DNA from: Comamonas testosteroni TK102
Lineage (GTDB): Bacteria > Pseudomonadota > Gammaproteobacteria > Burkholderiales > Burkholderiaceae_C
DNA: 64,000 nucleotides
Reading direction: 5' to 3'
Assembly (NCBI RefSeq): GCF_000739375.1
Contig: NZ_CP006704.1
Location: forward strand, 5,022,001 to 5,086,000
The position numbers and the translations under genes are program-made. Shown here in pieces: positions 43,616 to 52,919 of the stretch (positions are counted from its first letter, which is position 1; every line of letters starts with the position of its first letter). The notes beneath the pieces were generated by a model. That model did no database searches. It was not told the origin of the DNA and saw nothing but the letters and a program-made list of their open reading frames with translations.

Positions 43616-43768
43616 GGCTGAGAAGCGGGATGCTCAAAAGCTGCATGACTGAGATGGGGCGTTAGCAAAGCGAGTAAAAATGGTCAGTTAGGATGCTCCC
43701 TCGCGTGCAGGTTGCCGCCACACTGCCCGCCACTCGCGCGCCCGCATGCTGCCCGGCACAGTCGGTGC

Positions 43769-44440
43769 ATGAACTCCGATCCGGCCCTCGCCATTGGCGA
43801 CATGCAGCGTTTGCTGCACAACATGATCCGCGTGGGGAGCATTCACTCCGTGGACCACGGCAGCCCCGGCAAGCCTGCGCTGGTGCGTGTCTCCCTGGGT
43901 GAACTGGTCACAGACTGGCGCCCCTATCACGAAGCCCGCGCGGGTGGCACCACTACATGGAACCCGCCCACCGTGGGCGAACAAGCCACCGTGCTGTCCC
44001 CCAGCGGCGACCTGGGCGCGGCCGTGGTGATCGTCGGGCTCAACAGCACCGGCAAGCCAGCTCCCAGCAGCGACCCCAATAAGACCATCACCAAATACCC
44101 GGACGGCGCCGTGATCGAGTACGACCACGCGGCCCATGCTCTGGTGGCCACGCTGCCCGGTGGCGGTACGGCCAAGCTGGTGGCGCCGGATAGCGTCACC
44201 ATCGACAGCCCACAAGTCACCATGACCGGCCACTGTCTTGTCAAAGGCTCTTTGACTTATCAGGGCGGCATGCGCGGCAGTGGGACAGCTGCAGGCGCCA
44301 ACGGTGCGGCGGAAATCCAGGGCACGCTGCGCACGACTCAGGATGTGATTGCCAGCGGTGTCAGCCTGCGTTACCACCCGCATGGTGGCGTACAGACGGG
44401 TAGCGGCAACAGCGGCGGACCTATCGGGGGTGCAGCATGA
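43769..44440 (+). CDS. V: Baseplate spike protein (GpV)
   Basis: From MNSDPALAIGDMQRLL the protein has 223 residues with an OB-fold (VGSIHSVDHGSPGKPALVRV) and a C-terminal beta-helix (DSVTIDSPQVTMTGHCLVKG). The H-x-H (RYHPHGGV) near the end is the iron-binding spike tip motif. It punctures the outer membrane. The region 43616-43768 before it holds no clear gene. Confidence 0.93.
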   Translation: MNSDPALAIGDMQRLLHNMIRVGSIHSVDHGSPGKPALVRVSLGELVTDWRPYHEARAGGTTTWNPPTVGEQATVLSPSGDLGAAVVIVGLNSTGKPAPSSDPNKTITKYPDGAVIEYDHAAHALVATLPGGGTAKLVAPDSVTIDSPQVTMTGHCLVKGSLTYQGGMRGSGTAAGANGAAEIQGTLRTTQDVIASGVSLRYHPHGGVQTGSGNSGGPIGGAA

Positions 44441-44787
44441 TGAACGTCAACACCGGCCGCAGCATCGACTACGCCGCGCACATCAGCCAGTCCATAACGG
44501 ACATTCTCACCACGCCCATCGGCTCGCGCGTCATGCGCCGGGGCTATGGCAGCTTCATCCCGCAGCTCATCGACCAGTCCATGACGCCCGCCAACATCCT
44601 GAGGCTGCAGGCGGCCACAGCGCAGGCCATCATGAAACACGAGCCCCGCACGCGCCTGCGCCGTGCGTTTCTCGGCTTTGACGCCAGCGGCCGGGCCGTG
44701 CTGCAGTTGGAGCGCCAAGACCGTGGGCAGGCATCCACACGCCGCCAAGCAGTGAGCATTCAACCCGCCCAAGGTGCCAGCACATGA
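44437..44787 (+). CDS. W: Baseplate protein (GpW, gp25-like)
   Basis: The 116-residue protein (HISQSITDILTTPIGSRVMR and YGSFIPQLIDQSMTPANILRL) is a T4 gp25/P2 GpW wedge protein. It overlaps gpV and gpJ by 4 bases each. Confidence 0.94.
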   Translation: MMNVNTGRSIDYAAHISQSITDILTTPIGSRVMRRGYGSFIPQLIDQSMTPANILRLQAATAQAIMKHEPRTRLRRAFLGFDASGRAVLQLERQDRGQASTRRQAVSIQPAQGAST

Positions 44788-45701
44788 GCAATGCGCAAAT
44801 CATTGACATGAGCAAGCTGCCGGCTCCCGCCGTGGTGGTGGTGCCAGAGTTTGAAACCATTCTTGCCGCGCTCAAGGCCGACCTTGTGGCGGCCATGCCC
44901 GCAGAGGCCCGCTCTGCCGTCAGCGACACCCTGGCCCTGGAGTCCGAGCCATTGACCAAGTGGCTGGAGCGCCTGGCAATGCAGCTAGTGGTCGAGCGCA
45001 GCGACAGAAACGACAGCGCCCACGCCGTCATGCTGGCCTATTCCCGTAAAGGCGATCTGGATCAGCTTGCGGTTTTCTATGGCGTGCAGCGGCTGGTCAT
45101 CACCCCAGCAAACCCGGCAGCCATCCCCCCAGTGGCGGCAGTCTATGAGGACGATGAAACATTCCGCGCCCGCATCCAGTTGGCCCCGCGCGGCTACAGC
45201 GTGGCCGGGCCTGTGGGCGCCTATGTCTTCCATGCCAAAACCGCAGACGGCCAAATCTTGGACGCGGCGGCCACCAGCCCCACGCCGGGCCGTGTCGTGG
45301 TTTCTGTGCTCTCCCGTGTGGGTAGCGGCGTGCCGAGTCAAGCCCTGCTCAATGCCGTGTCGGCCGCAGTCAATGCGGACGACATCCGCCCGCTCACGGA
45401 TGAGGTGATCGTCCAGGCGGCCACCATCGTCAACTACCAGATTGCCGCCAAGATTTACACCTTGCCGGGGCCGGACTCGTCCAGCGTACTGACCACCGCT
45501 CAGCAGCGCGTGGCGGCCTATGCCGAATCCATGCACCGCATCGGCCGGCGCCCCACCCTGTCCGGCATCTATGCCGCCCTGCACATCGAGGGCGTGGACC
45601 GTGTAGAGCTGACCAGCCCGACCGCGGATGTGGTTGTGGGTGAAACTCAGGCCAGTTGGTGTACCGCCATCAACGTAACGCACGGGGGCATCGTTGGCTG
45701 A
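44784..45701 (+). CDS. J: Baseplate wedge protein (GpJ)
   Basis: The 305-residue protein has the baseplate J pattern: YSRKGDLDQLAVFYGVQRLV, YEDDETFRARIQLAPRGYSVAGP and VHISVLSRVGSG-like strand VVVSVLSRVGSGVPS. It forms the baseplate periphery with GpW. Confidence 0.94.
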   Translation: MSNAQIIDMSKLPAPAVVVVPEFETILAALKADLVAAMPAEARSAVSDTLALESEPLTKWLERLAMQLVVERSDRNDSAHAVMLAYSRKGDLDQLAVFYGVQRLVITPANPAAIPPVAAVYEDDETFRARIQLAPRGYSVAGPVGAYVFHAKTADGQILDAAATSPTPGRVVVSVLSRVGSGVPSQALLNAVSAAVNADDIRPLTDEVIVQAATIVNYQIAAKIYTLPGPDSSSVLTTAQQRVAAYAESMHRIGRRPTLSGIYAALHIEGVDRVELTSPTADVVVGETQASWCTAINVTHGGIVG

Positions 45702-46242
45702 TTCCCTGCTTCCACCCAACGCCACGCCGCTGGACAGAGCGGCAGAGTCGGTCATGGTCAAGCACCTTGACGCCATCGACCAGCCGCACCGCGCACTATG
45801 GAATCCCGACACCTGCCCGCTGGAGTTTCTGCCCTGGCTCGCCTGGGCCATGGGTGTGGAGGCTTGGCGCAGCGAGTGGCCTGAGGCAATCAAGCGGGCG
45901 CTGGTCCGCAATGCCATTCAGGTCCAGCGGCAACGCGGCACCCTCAAGAGCGTGCGCGACACCGTGGCCAGCTTCGGCGGCGCCATCAGCATTCGCGAAT
46001 GGTGGCAGACCGCCCCCAAAGGCACGCCGCACACCTTTGAGCTGGTATTCACCATGACCGGCCAGGACGGAGAGCAGGCCAGCGCCGCATTCGTGCAGGA
46101 CGTTATGGCCGAAGTCTCGCGCGTCAAGCCGCTGCGCTCCCATTTCACCTTCATCCAGGGACTCAGTGCCCAGGCATCTATCCAGCTCGCATGTGTGGGC
46201 AGGCCCGTGGCATACACGCGGCTTGACATGGATGTGGGCTGA
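45694..46242 (+). CDS. I: Tail protein I (GpI)
   Basis: The 182-residue protein ([36 protein letters not shown] stretch, [16 protein letters not shown]) matches P2 GpI. The start is TTG at 45694, overlapping the J stop by 8 bases. Confidence 0.93.
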   Translation: MADSLLPPNATPLDRAAESVMVKHLDAIDQPHRALWNPDTCPLEFLPWLAWAMGVEAWRSEWPEAIKRALVRNAIQVQRQRGTLKSVRDTVASFGGAISIREWWQTAPKGTPHTFELVFTMTGQDGEQASAAFVQDVMAEVSRVKPLRSHFTFIQGLSAQASIQLACVGRPVAYTRLDMDVG

Positions 46243-46268
46243 CCTCAAGGCAACCTCAACCGCACCCT

Positions 46269-49200
46269 ATGGCCATCATCTTCAAACTCACCTCTGCAGG
46301 GCGGCAGGCGCTTGTGAACGCCGCCCAGAACGGGATCTTGGCGCGCACCTTGGTCAGCGTCGGCGTGACCGCCACCGCCTTCACGCCCACCGAGGCATTG
46401 ACCACCATTCCCAACGAAATCAAGCGCATCACCACCATTGCCGGGGATGTGGTGGCAAAAGACACCATCCACGTCACCATCCGCGACGATGGCAATCAGA
46501 CCTACACCGTGCGCGGCCTGGGCCTGTACCTCGATAACGGCGTGCTGCTGGGCACCTATAGCCAAGCTGCTGTGATTCTGGAAAAGTCGGCGGCGTCCAT
46601 CTTCCTGCTGTCCACTGATCTGCGCGTGCTGGACGGCTCCGTGAACATCAGTACGCTGCAGTTCGGGGAAACCAATTTCATCAACCCACCGGCGACCACA
46701 GACCGCCAGGGCGTGGTGGAGCTGGCCACCGAAGCCGAGGCCAACGGGCTGGCAGATGCTGTCCGTGCGCTCACGGCGGCCAGCGTCAAGACGCTTTTCA
46801 ACGCGCGGGCCTTGGCCGCCACGGTCATCACGGCAGGCGTGGGCCTCACAGGAGGCGGCAGCCTTGCTGCCAATCGCACCATCACCCTGGCCAACACGGC
46901 AGTGACGGCGGGCAGCTACGGTAGCGCCACGGCAGTGCCGACCTTCACGGTCGATGCTCAAGGCCGCTTGACGGCGGCCGGTAGCGCCACCGTCACCCCG
47001 GCCTGGGCCAGCGTCACCGGCAAGCCCACCACCTTGGCGGGTTATGGCATCACAGACGCCGCCCTGGCCGCTCGGACCATCACAGCAGGCACCGGCCTCA
47101 CGGGTGGCGGCAACCTCACCGCAAACCGCACCATTGCCTTGGCCAACACCACAGTGACGGCAGGCAGCTATGGCAGCGCAACCACGGTGCCCACGTTCAC
47201 GGTCGATGCTCAAGGCCGCTTGACTGCGGCAGATAGTGCAACCATCACCCCGGCCTGGGCCGATGTCACGGGCAAGCCCACCACCCTGGCAGGCTATGGC
47301 ATCACGGACGCCGCCCTTGCTGCCCGCTCCATCACTGCCGGCACAGGCCTCACGGGTGGCGGCGACCTCTCGGCCAATCGCACCATTGCGCTGGCCAACA
47401 CAACAGTGACGGCGGGCAGCTACGGCAGTGCCACGGCCGCCCCCACCTTCACCGTCGATGCCCAGGGGCGGCTGACGGCAGCCGGTAGCGCCACCGTCAC
47501 CCCGGCCTGGGGCAGTGTCACCGGCAAGCCCACCACGCTGGCAGGCTATGGCATCACGGACGGCGCCCTGGCGGCCCGCACCATCACCGCAGGCACTGGG
47601 CTGAGCGGCGGCGGCAACCTGACTGCAGACCGCACCATTGCCCTGGCCAACACCGCAGTGACGGCTGGCAGTTATGGCAGTGCTACGGCTGCCCCCACCT
47701 TCACCGTCGATGCCCAGGGGCGGCTGACGGCAGCCGGGTCCGCCACCGTCACGCCGGCCTGGGGCAGCGTCACCGGCAAGCCCACCACGCTGGCGGGCTA
47801 CGGCATCACGGACGGTGCCCTGGCCGCGCGCAACATCGTGGCGGGCAATGGCCTGACGGGCGGCGGCAATCTCACCGCAGACCGCACGCTCACCATGGGC
47901 ACGCCCGGCACGTTGACCGGCACCAGCACCAACGCAGTCAGCACCACCAGCCACACCCATCTGGTCAGCCTGAACGTGGCCGATCTGGGCGACGGTGCTG
48001 CCGTCACCCTGGCATCGGCCATCGGTAGCGGTGTGGACCTCAACACGTTGACGGGCCGAGGCATCTACACGCAAAGCACCAACGCCAATGCGACGGGCGG
48101 CACCAATTACCCGGTGGCTGCCGCTGGCACGCTGCTGGTCATTGGGGATGGTGCGTCCATCAGCACGCAGACCTACACCCATTACAACAACGGCGACCAG
48201 TGGACCCGCTCCCGCTATAACACCGGCTGGAGCGCATGGCGCAAGAGCCTGACGGACGAGCGCACAATCACCGCAGGCACAGGCCTCACGGGCGGCGGCG
48301 ACCTCTCTGCCAATCGCACCATTGCGCTGGCCAACACGGCAGTGACCGCTGGCAGCTACGGCAGCGCCACGGCTATGTCCACCTTCACCGTCGATGCCCA
48401 GGGGCGACTGACGGCTGCCGGTAGCGTCACCGTCACACCGGCCTGGGGCAGCATCACCGGCAAGCCCACCACCTTGGCGGGCTACGGCATAACGGACGGC
48501 GCCCTGGCCGCCCGCGCCATCAACACGGGCACGGGTTTGAGTGGTGGCGGCAACCTCACCGCAGACCGCACGATTGCCCTGGCCAACACGACAGTGACGG
48601 CAGGCAGCTACGGCAGCGCCACGGCCATGTCCACGTTCACGGTCGATGCACAAGGCCGCCTCACTGCTGCGGGCGCTGTCACGGTTACGCCGGCGTGGGC
48701 CAACGTCACCGGAAAACCCACCACCTTGGCCGGTTACGGCATCACGGACGGCGCACTGGCCGCGCGCAACATCGTGGCGGGCAATGGTCTGACGGGCGGT
48801 GGCAACCTCACTGCAGACCGCACGATGGCCCTGGGAACCCCCACCACACTGAGCGGGGCGACCACAAACACGGTCACAGCCACCAGTCATGCCCACCAAC
48901 TGGCAGCAGCTACGGAGACTGTCTCGGGCGTTGTCGAGCTGGCCACTACAGCAGAGGCCAAAGCAGGCACCGATCTTGTGCGAGTGGTAACGCCTAAAGG
49001 CTTGGCGGACACCTTGAGCGACCACGTTCCCACGGGGACGGTCATCATGTTTTCCACCTCGGCGCTGCCCGCCGGGTATCTGAAATGCGATGGCTCAGCG
49101 GTCAGCCGCACCACCTACGCCAAGCTGTTTGCAGTGCTTGGAACCTTGTATGGCGCGGGCAATGGCAGCACCACGTTCAACCTGCCTGACCTGCGCGGCG

Positions 49201-49520
49201 AGTTCCCGCGCTTCTGGGATGACGCTCGCGGTGTTGACCCAAGCCGGGCTTGCGGCTCCTGGCAAACCGGCACCCCAGTAGTACACGATGACTTTGGCGG
49301 TACTGAGAGCTTCGACATCGTGAGCCTCGGCGATAGCACCTATCTGAGTTGGGATGCTATCGCTGACAAATGGGTTGGCACCTATCCCCTGACCATGTAT
49401 GCATCACGCGTCACATCAAGCGGCGCTGTCTTGCAGTATGTGGAGGCCTCTTCGGCTGGCTTTATCAATATGGCCCGCCCCCGAAACGTGGCCCTGTTCG
49501 GCGTTATCAAGTACCTCTAA
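46269..49520 (+). CDS. H: Tail fibre protein (GpH) with tandem repeats
   Basis: The 1083-residue protein has an N-terminal fibre-attachment domain (~1-150; [40 protein letters not shown]), a shaft made of 84-residue repeats (~185-860), and a C-terminal tail-collar domain ([38 protein letters not shown]) that probably contacts the host receptor. A non-repeat insert with [20 protein letters not shown] lies in the middle. It determines host range. Confidence 0.92.
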   Translation: MAIIFKLTSAGRQALVNAAQNGILARTLVSVGVTATAFTPTEALTTIPNEIKRITTIAGDVVAKDTIHVTIRDDGNQTYTVRGLGLYLDNGVLLGTYSQAAVILEKSAASIFLLSTDLRVLDGSVNISTLQFGETNFINPPATTDRQGVVELATEAEANGLADAVRALTAASVKTLFNARALAATVITAGVGLTGGGSLAANRTITLANTAVTAGSYGSATAVPTFTVDAQGRLTAAGSATVTPAWASVTGKPTTLAGYGITDAALAARTITAGTGLTGGGNLTANRTIALANTTVTAGSYGSATTVPTFTVDAQGRLTAADSATITPAWADVTGKPTTLAGYGITDAALAARSITAGTGLTGGGDLSANRTIALANTTVTAGSYGSATAAPTFTVDAQGRLTAAGSATVTPAWGSVTGKPTTLAGYGITDGALAARTITAGTGLSGGGNLTADRTIALANTAVTAGSYGSATAAPTFTVDAQGRLTAAGSATVTPAWGSVTGKPTTLAGYGITDGALAARNIVAGNGLTGGGNLTADRTLTMGTPGTLTGTSTNAVSTTSHTHLVSLNVADLGDGAAVTLASAIGSGVDLNTLTGRGIYTQSTNANATGGTNYPVAAAGTLLVIGDGASISTQTYTHYNNGDQWTRSRYNTGWSAWRKSLTDERTITAGTGLTGGGDLSANRTIALANTAVTAGSYGSATAMSTFTVDAQGRLTAAGSVTVTPAWGSITGKPTTLAGYGITDGALAARAINTGTGLSGGGNLTADRTIALANTTVTAGSYGSATAMSTFTVDAQGRLTAAGAVTVTPAWANVTGKPTTLAGYGITDGALAARNIVAGNGLTGGGNLTADRTMALGTPTTLSGATTNTVTATSHAHQLAAATETVSGVVELATTAEAKAGTDLVRVVTPKGLADTLSDHVPTGTVIMFSTSALPAGYLKCDGSAVSRTTYAKLFAVLGTLYGAGNGSTTFNLPDLRGEFPRFWDDARGVDPSRACGSWQTGTPVVHDDFGGTESFDIVSLGDSTYLSWDAIADKWVGTYPLTMYASRVTSSGAVLQYVEASSAGFINMARPRNVALFGVIKYL
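46821..48850 (+). repeat. 252-bp tandem repeats in the tail fibre gene
   Basis: Six full copies of an 84-codon unit start at 46821, 47073, 47325, 47577, 48261 and 48513; partial copies start at 47829 and 48765. Units carry [21 protein letters not shown] and [13 protein letters not shown]. Copies are highly similar at DNA level, so length change by recombination is likely. Confidence 0.93.
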
Positions 49521-49528
49521 GGATCGAC

Positions 49529-50008
49529 ATGAAAACCAAACCTGTCTTTCAAACCAACGAACTGGGTTACTTCATCGGCATCACCGAGGCCTATGAAAGC
49601 CCGCTTGAGCCAGATATCTTCCTCATCCCTGCGGGCGCCTACGAGGATGAGCCGCCCGACCGCAATGAACCGGGCGTAACCTGCTGGCGGCGCGTCGATG
49701 GAACCTGGAAGCTCGAAGACATCCCCAAGCCACCCGAAAGCCCGCCACCAGAAAAACCAAAGGTCTGCAGCCCTGCGCAGGGTCTGGTGGCACTCTTCGC
49801 CATCAAGCGCATCACCGAGGACGATGTGCTGGCGGCAATCGCTCACATCCCCGACGAGGTGCAACGCTACACCGTAAAAATCGGCTACCAACGCGCGACT
49901 ACCTGGGAGCGGGGCAGCCCAGCCATGCAGACCATGGCCCAACTGCTGCAGCTCTCGGAAAGTGATCTGGATGAGTTGTTTGTCTATGCCGTAGGCGTGG
50001 CGGTGTAG
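49529..50008 (+). CDS. Tail fibre assembly protein (Tfa/GpG-like)
   Basis: From MKTKPVFQTNELGYFIG the protein has 159 residues. The N-terminal part (NEPGVTCWRRVDGTWKLEDI) is typical of Tfa chaperones, which help fold or trimerise the fibre. It begins 8 bases after gpH. Confidence 0.85.
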   Translation: MKTKPVFQTNELGYFIGITEAYESPLEPDIFLIPAGAYEDEPPDRNEPGVTCWRRVDGTWKLEDIPKPPESPPPEKPKVCSPAQGLVALFAIKRITEDDVLAAIAHIPDEVQRYTVKIGYQRATTWERGSPAMQTMAQLLQLSESDLDELFVYAVGVAV

Positions 50009-50130
50009 CGAAATCAGGCCCAGGGTGCGGGCCAGTTACGTGCCAGTCGCCGCCACAACGGGCCGCGCTGGCTCATTCGGGCTCCGGGCGCAACCATAGG
50101 GGACCAGCAACCCACCCCTATGCAAAGCCC

Positions 50131-50397
50131 ATGTCTCAATCGACAAACCCCAACATCGTGACGCTGACCGTCACGGAAGAAGCCGCCCACTTCATCCTGA
50201 GCTGTGTGGCAGATCGTCCCTACAAGCAAGTGGCCCCTCTGCTCAATGAGCTGCAGGCCCAGGTGCAAGTCCAGGCGAATACCCAAGGCGTCGAGAGCGC
50301 CGATTCCCCCGCTGAGGCTGATGCAAGTGCCAGCCAAGAAGCAAACGGCCAGCCCAAGGGCAAGCGCGGCAAGGGCTCTGCCAACGCTGCCGCCTGA
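50131..50397 (+). CDS. Unrecognised 88-residue prophage protein
   Basis: The first ~45 residues (NIVTLTVTEEAAHFILSCVADRPYKQVAPLLNEL, within one helix-strand unit) look folded; the rest is polar and ends with a basic tail (PKGKRGKGSANAAA). It lies between the fibre assembly and sheath genes, in the region where P2 carries the fun(Z) insertion. No family recognised. Confidence 0.65.
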   Translation: MSQSTNPNIVTLTVTEEAAHFILSCVADRPYKQVAPLLNELQAQVQVQANTQGVESADSPAEADASASQEANGQPKGKRGKGSANAAA

Positions 50398-50439
50398 GCA
50401 CCTTCACCCCTTCCATCCCCTTCATTCAAAGGAAGCCAC

Positions 50440-51648
50440 ATGGCTGCAACTGAATATCACCATGGCGTCCGTGTCATCGAGACTGCGGGCACTGGCGCGG
50501 CCATCCGCGTGGTGTCCACGGCCGTCATCGGTCTGGTGGCCACGGCACCGGACGCCGACGACGAAGCATTCCCCATCAACACCCCTGTGCTGCTCACCAA
50601 TCCTGCAGGCGGCATTGGCAAGGCTGGCAAGGGCGGAACCTTGGCTAAAGCGCTGACGGCCATCAGCGGCCAATCCCGCGCCCTGACCATCGTGGTGCGT
50701 GTGGAAGAAGGCGCCGACATTGCAGCCACTACCACCAACGTCATCGGCACCGTAACCGCCACCGGCCAGCGCACAGGCATCCAGGCACTGCTGGCGGCGG
50801 AATCCGAGCTGGGCGTGAAGCCCCGCATCATCGGCGCCCCCGAGCTGGACACCAAGGCCGTGGCCAATGCTCTGGCCACCGCTGCGCAGTCTCTGCGCGC
50901 CTTCACCTATGTGGCGGCACGCGATGCCACGGGCGGCTATGCCAAGACCAAGGAAGAAGCCACCAACTACCGCAAGGAATTCGGCCAGCGCGAAGTCATG
51001 GTGTTGTGGCCCAACTTCATGGCCTGGGACAACACAGGCGGCGCCGAGGGCACAGGCGCGGCCGTCACCCTGGCAGCCCCCGCCTACGCCCTGGGTCTGC
51101 GCGCCAAGCTGGACCAGGAAGTGGGCTGGCACAAGAACATCAGCAATGCCGTCATCAACGGCCCCGAGGGCATCACCGTGCCCGTATTCTTCGACCTGCA
51201 GAACCCGGCCAGCGATGCGGGCTACCTCAACGCCCTGGAAGTCACCACCATCATCCGCCGCAGCGGCTACCGCTTCTGGGGCTCGCGTACCTGCGAGGAA
51301 CAAGGCGGCAAGTTCTCCTTTGAGAACTACACACGCACGGCCCAGGTGCTGGCCGACACGATTGCCGAGGCGCACTTTGCATTCGTGGACAAGCCCATGC
51401 ACCCCAGCTTGGTGCGCGACATGCTGGGCTATATCAACAGCCGCTTCCGTGACCTCAAGACTGGCGGCTACCTGATCGGCGCCGAGGCCTACTTTGACCC
51501 CGACCGCAACAGCAAGGAAGACCTGGCAGCGGGCCGCCTGCTCATCAGCTACCGATACACGCCCGTGCCGCCGCTGGAAAACCTCATCTTTGAGCAATCC
51601 ATCACGGACGACTTTCTGGCCGAGTTCGCGGCTGCCATCCAGGCCTGA
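50440..51648 (+). CDS. FI: Tail sheath protein (GpFI)
   Basis: The 402-residue protein matches the P2 sheath family: TEYHHGVRVIETAGTGAAIR, FPINTPVLLTNPAGGIGKAG, GYRFWGSRTCE and the C-terminal YRYTPVPPLENLIFEQSITD. It forms the contractile sheath. Confidence 0.96.
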   Translation: MAATEYHHGVRVIETAGTGAAIRVVSTAVIGLVATAPDADDEAFPINTPVLLTNPAGGIGKAGKGGTLAKALTAISGQSRALTIVVRVEEGADIAATTTNVIGTVTATGQRTGIQALLAAESELGVKPRIIGAPELDTKAVANALATAAQSLRAFTYVAARDATGGYAKTKEEATNYRKEFGQREVMVLWPNFMAWDNTGGAEGTGAAVTLAAPAYALGLRAKLDQEVGWHKNISNAVINGPEGITVPVFFDLQNPASDAGYLNALEVTTIIRRSGYRFWGSRTCEEQGGKFSFENYTRTAQVLADTIAEAHFAFVDKPMHPSLVRDMLGYINSRFRDLKTGGYLIGAEAYFDPDRNSKEDLAAGRLLISYRYTPVPPLENLIFEQSITDDFLAEFAAAIQA

Positions 51649-51674
51649 GCCTGAAACCATAGGAGCACCAATCA

Positions 51675-52184
51675 ATGGCACTGCCTTCCAAACTCAAAAA
51701 CTTCAACCTCTTTGGCGACGGCAACGTGTGGCGTGCGCTCATCGACAGCGTGACTGTGCCCAAGCTCACCCGCAAGGTCGAAGAGTGGCGCGGCGGCGGC
51801 ATGCATGGCCCCATCGAGGTGGACCTCGGACTGGAAAAGCTGGAGCTGTCTTTCAAGGCTGGCGGCTTCCTGCTGGACGGCTACCGCGCTTTCGGCGGCA
51901 AGACCCACAACGCCAACCAGTGGCGGTTTGCGGGCGCCTATGAAGACGACAGCACCGCCGTAGTGACGGCCGTGGAAATTCTGGTCAGCGGGCGCGTGCG
52001 AGAAATCGACCCCGGCGACGCCAAGGCGGGCGACGACACCGAGCACACCCACACCATCAGCGTCAGTTACTACAAGCTCACCGTGGACGGCCGCGATGTG
52101 ATCGAGATTGACATGCCCGGCATGGTCTTCAACGTCGATGGCCAGGACGTACTTTCCAAAATCCGCCGCGCTATCGGTATGTGA
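51675..52184 (+). CDS. FII: Tail tube protein (GpFII)
   Basis: The 169-residue protein (LPSKLKNFNLFGDGNVWRAL, KVEEWRGGGMHGPIEVDLGL) matches P2 GpFII, the inner tube protein. It starts 26 bases after the sheath gene. Confidence 0.95.
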   Translation: MALPSKLKNFNLFGDGNVWRALIDSVTVPKLTRKVEEWRGGGMHGPIEVDLGLEKLELSFKAGGFLLDGYRAFGGKTHNANQWRFAGAYEDDSTAVVTAVEILVSGRVREIDPGDAKAGDDTEHTHTISVSYYKLTVDGRDVIEIDMPGMVFNVDGQDVLSKIRRAIGM

Positions 52185-52226
52185 CCCGACGCCCCTCATT
52201 CCCCTTTTATTTGAGAACCAATCACC

Positions 52227-52568
52227 ATGAACGAAAACGACACCAAAGACCTGAGCACAGGCGCCACTCCCGTGGTCGAAGGCGTGGAAGTTGTCACGCT
52301 GGACTATCCCATCAAACGCGGTGACACCGAAGTCAAGGCAATCACCCTGCGCAAGCCGATGGCTGGCCAGCTGCGCGGCGTCAAGCTCACCGAGCTGCTG
52401 TCGCTCGATGTGGGCGCCGTGCAGATGATCCTGCCCCGCATCACCACCCCCACGCTGCTGCCCCACGAAATCGCGCAGCTCGACCCTGCCGACATCACCG
52501 AGCTGGGCACCAAGGTGGCGGGTTTTTTCGTGCGCAAGAGTATCCGCGCGGAATATCTGACTGCGTAG
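52227..52568 (+). CDS. E: Tail assembly chaperone (GpE)
   Basis: The 113-residue protein (VTLDYPIKRGDTEVKAITLR, KPMAGQLRGVKLTELLSLDV) is a GpE-type chaperone. Near the end it carries a slippery heptamer that shifts a share of ribosomes -1 into the E' frame. It binds the tape measure protein and is not in the virion. Confidence 0.92.
   Translation: MNENDTKDLSTGATPVVEGVEVVTLDYPIKRGDTEVKAITLRKPMAGQLRGVKLTELLSLDVGAVQMILPRITTPTLLPHEIAQLDPADITELGTKVAGFFVRKSIRAEYLTA
52523..52529 (+). promoter_or_regulatory. Programmed -1 frameshift site in gpE
   Basis: T TTT TTC is a classic slippery heptamer, phased correctly with the E frame (GGT TTT TTC). Slipping back one base leads through CGT GCG CAA and on without a stop to the E' frame, which contains ATG 52577 in phase. 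The extended product would have about 156 residues. Confidence 0.85.
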
Positions 52569-52576
52569 AAGACGCC

Positions 52577-52696
52577 ATGGCCGACTTGGCCATGGTCTTT
52601 CATTGGCGGCCGGCAGATGTGGATGACATGACGCTGGCCGACCTCATGGAATGGCGTGAACGTGCCCGCATTCGCGCCCAACATCAGGGTGTGTAA
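52577..52696 (+). CDS. E' extension of the tail assembly chaperone (GpE+E')
   Basis: The frame codes MADLAMVFHWRPADVDDMTL, then a helix rich in Arg ending QHQGV (39 residues from the ATG). In P2 this part is made as a -1 frameshift fusion to GpE; the frame is open from the heptamer at 52523. It may also be made alone from the ATG. Confidence 0.85.
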   Translation: MADLAMVFHWRPADVDDMTLADLMEWRERARIRAQHQGV

Positions 52697-52706
52697 TATA
52701 TGGGCC

Positions 52707-52877
52707 ATGTCTCCCGACTTCTTCCTCTACGCGCTGTTTGCACTGGCCGCCCTGGTCGTGCTGGGCTTTGCCCTGGCACCCATCATGGCTGCCACTGGCC
52801 TTTGGGCGCACACCAGCGCCGAGGACCACCGCGCCCAGGCCCGCGAAATAGAGCGCCTGCTGGCCGAAACGGACTAA
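52707..52877 (+). CDS. Small prophage membrane protein
   Basis: From MSPDFFLYALFALAALVVLG the protein has 56 residues: one or two hydrophobic segments (~5-30) and a charged tail (EDHRAQAREIERLLAETD). It lies between E' and the tape measure gene. No family recognised. Confidence 0.6.
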   Translation: MSPDFFLYALFALAALVVLGFALAPIMAATGLWAHTSAEDHRAQAREIERLLAETD

Positions 52878-52919
52878 CTCCGCCTCTGCACTCCCGCGCC
52901 CAGGCGCAAGGGGGTGCCC

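Noticed and set aside
46821..48850. CRISPR-like periodic repeats
   Set aside because: The 252-bp units are in-frame coding repeats of a tail fibre, without spacers or cas genes.
46245..49025. 926-codon open frame on the minus strand opposite the tail fibre gene
   Set aside because: It is antisense to repetitive, high-GC gpH, has a Gly/Arg/Ala/His-rich composition and no domain; stop codons are rare there by composition.
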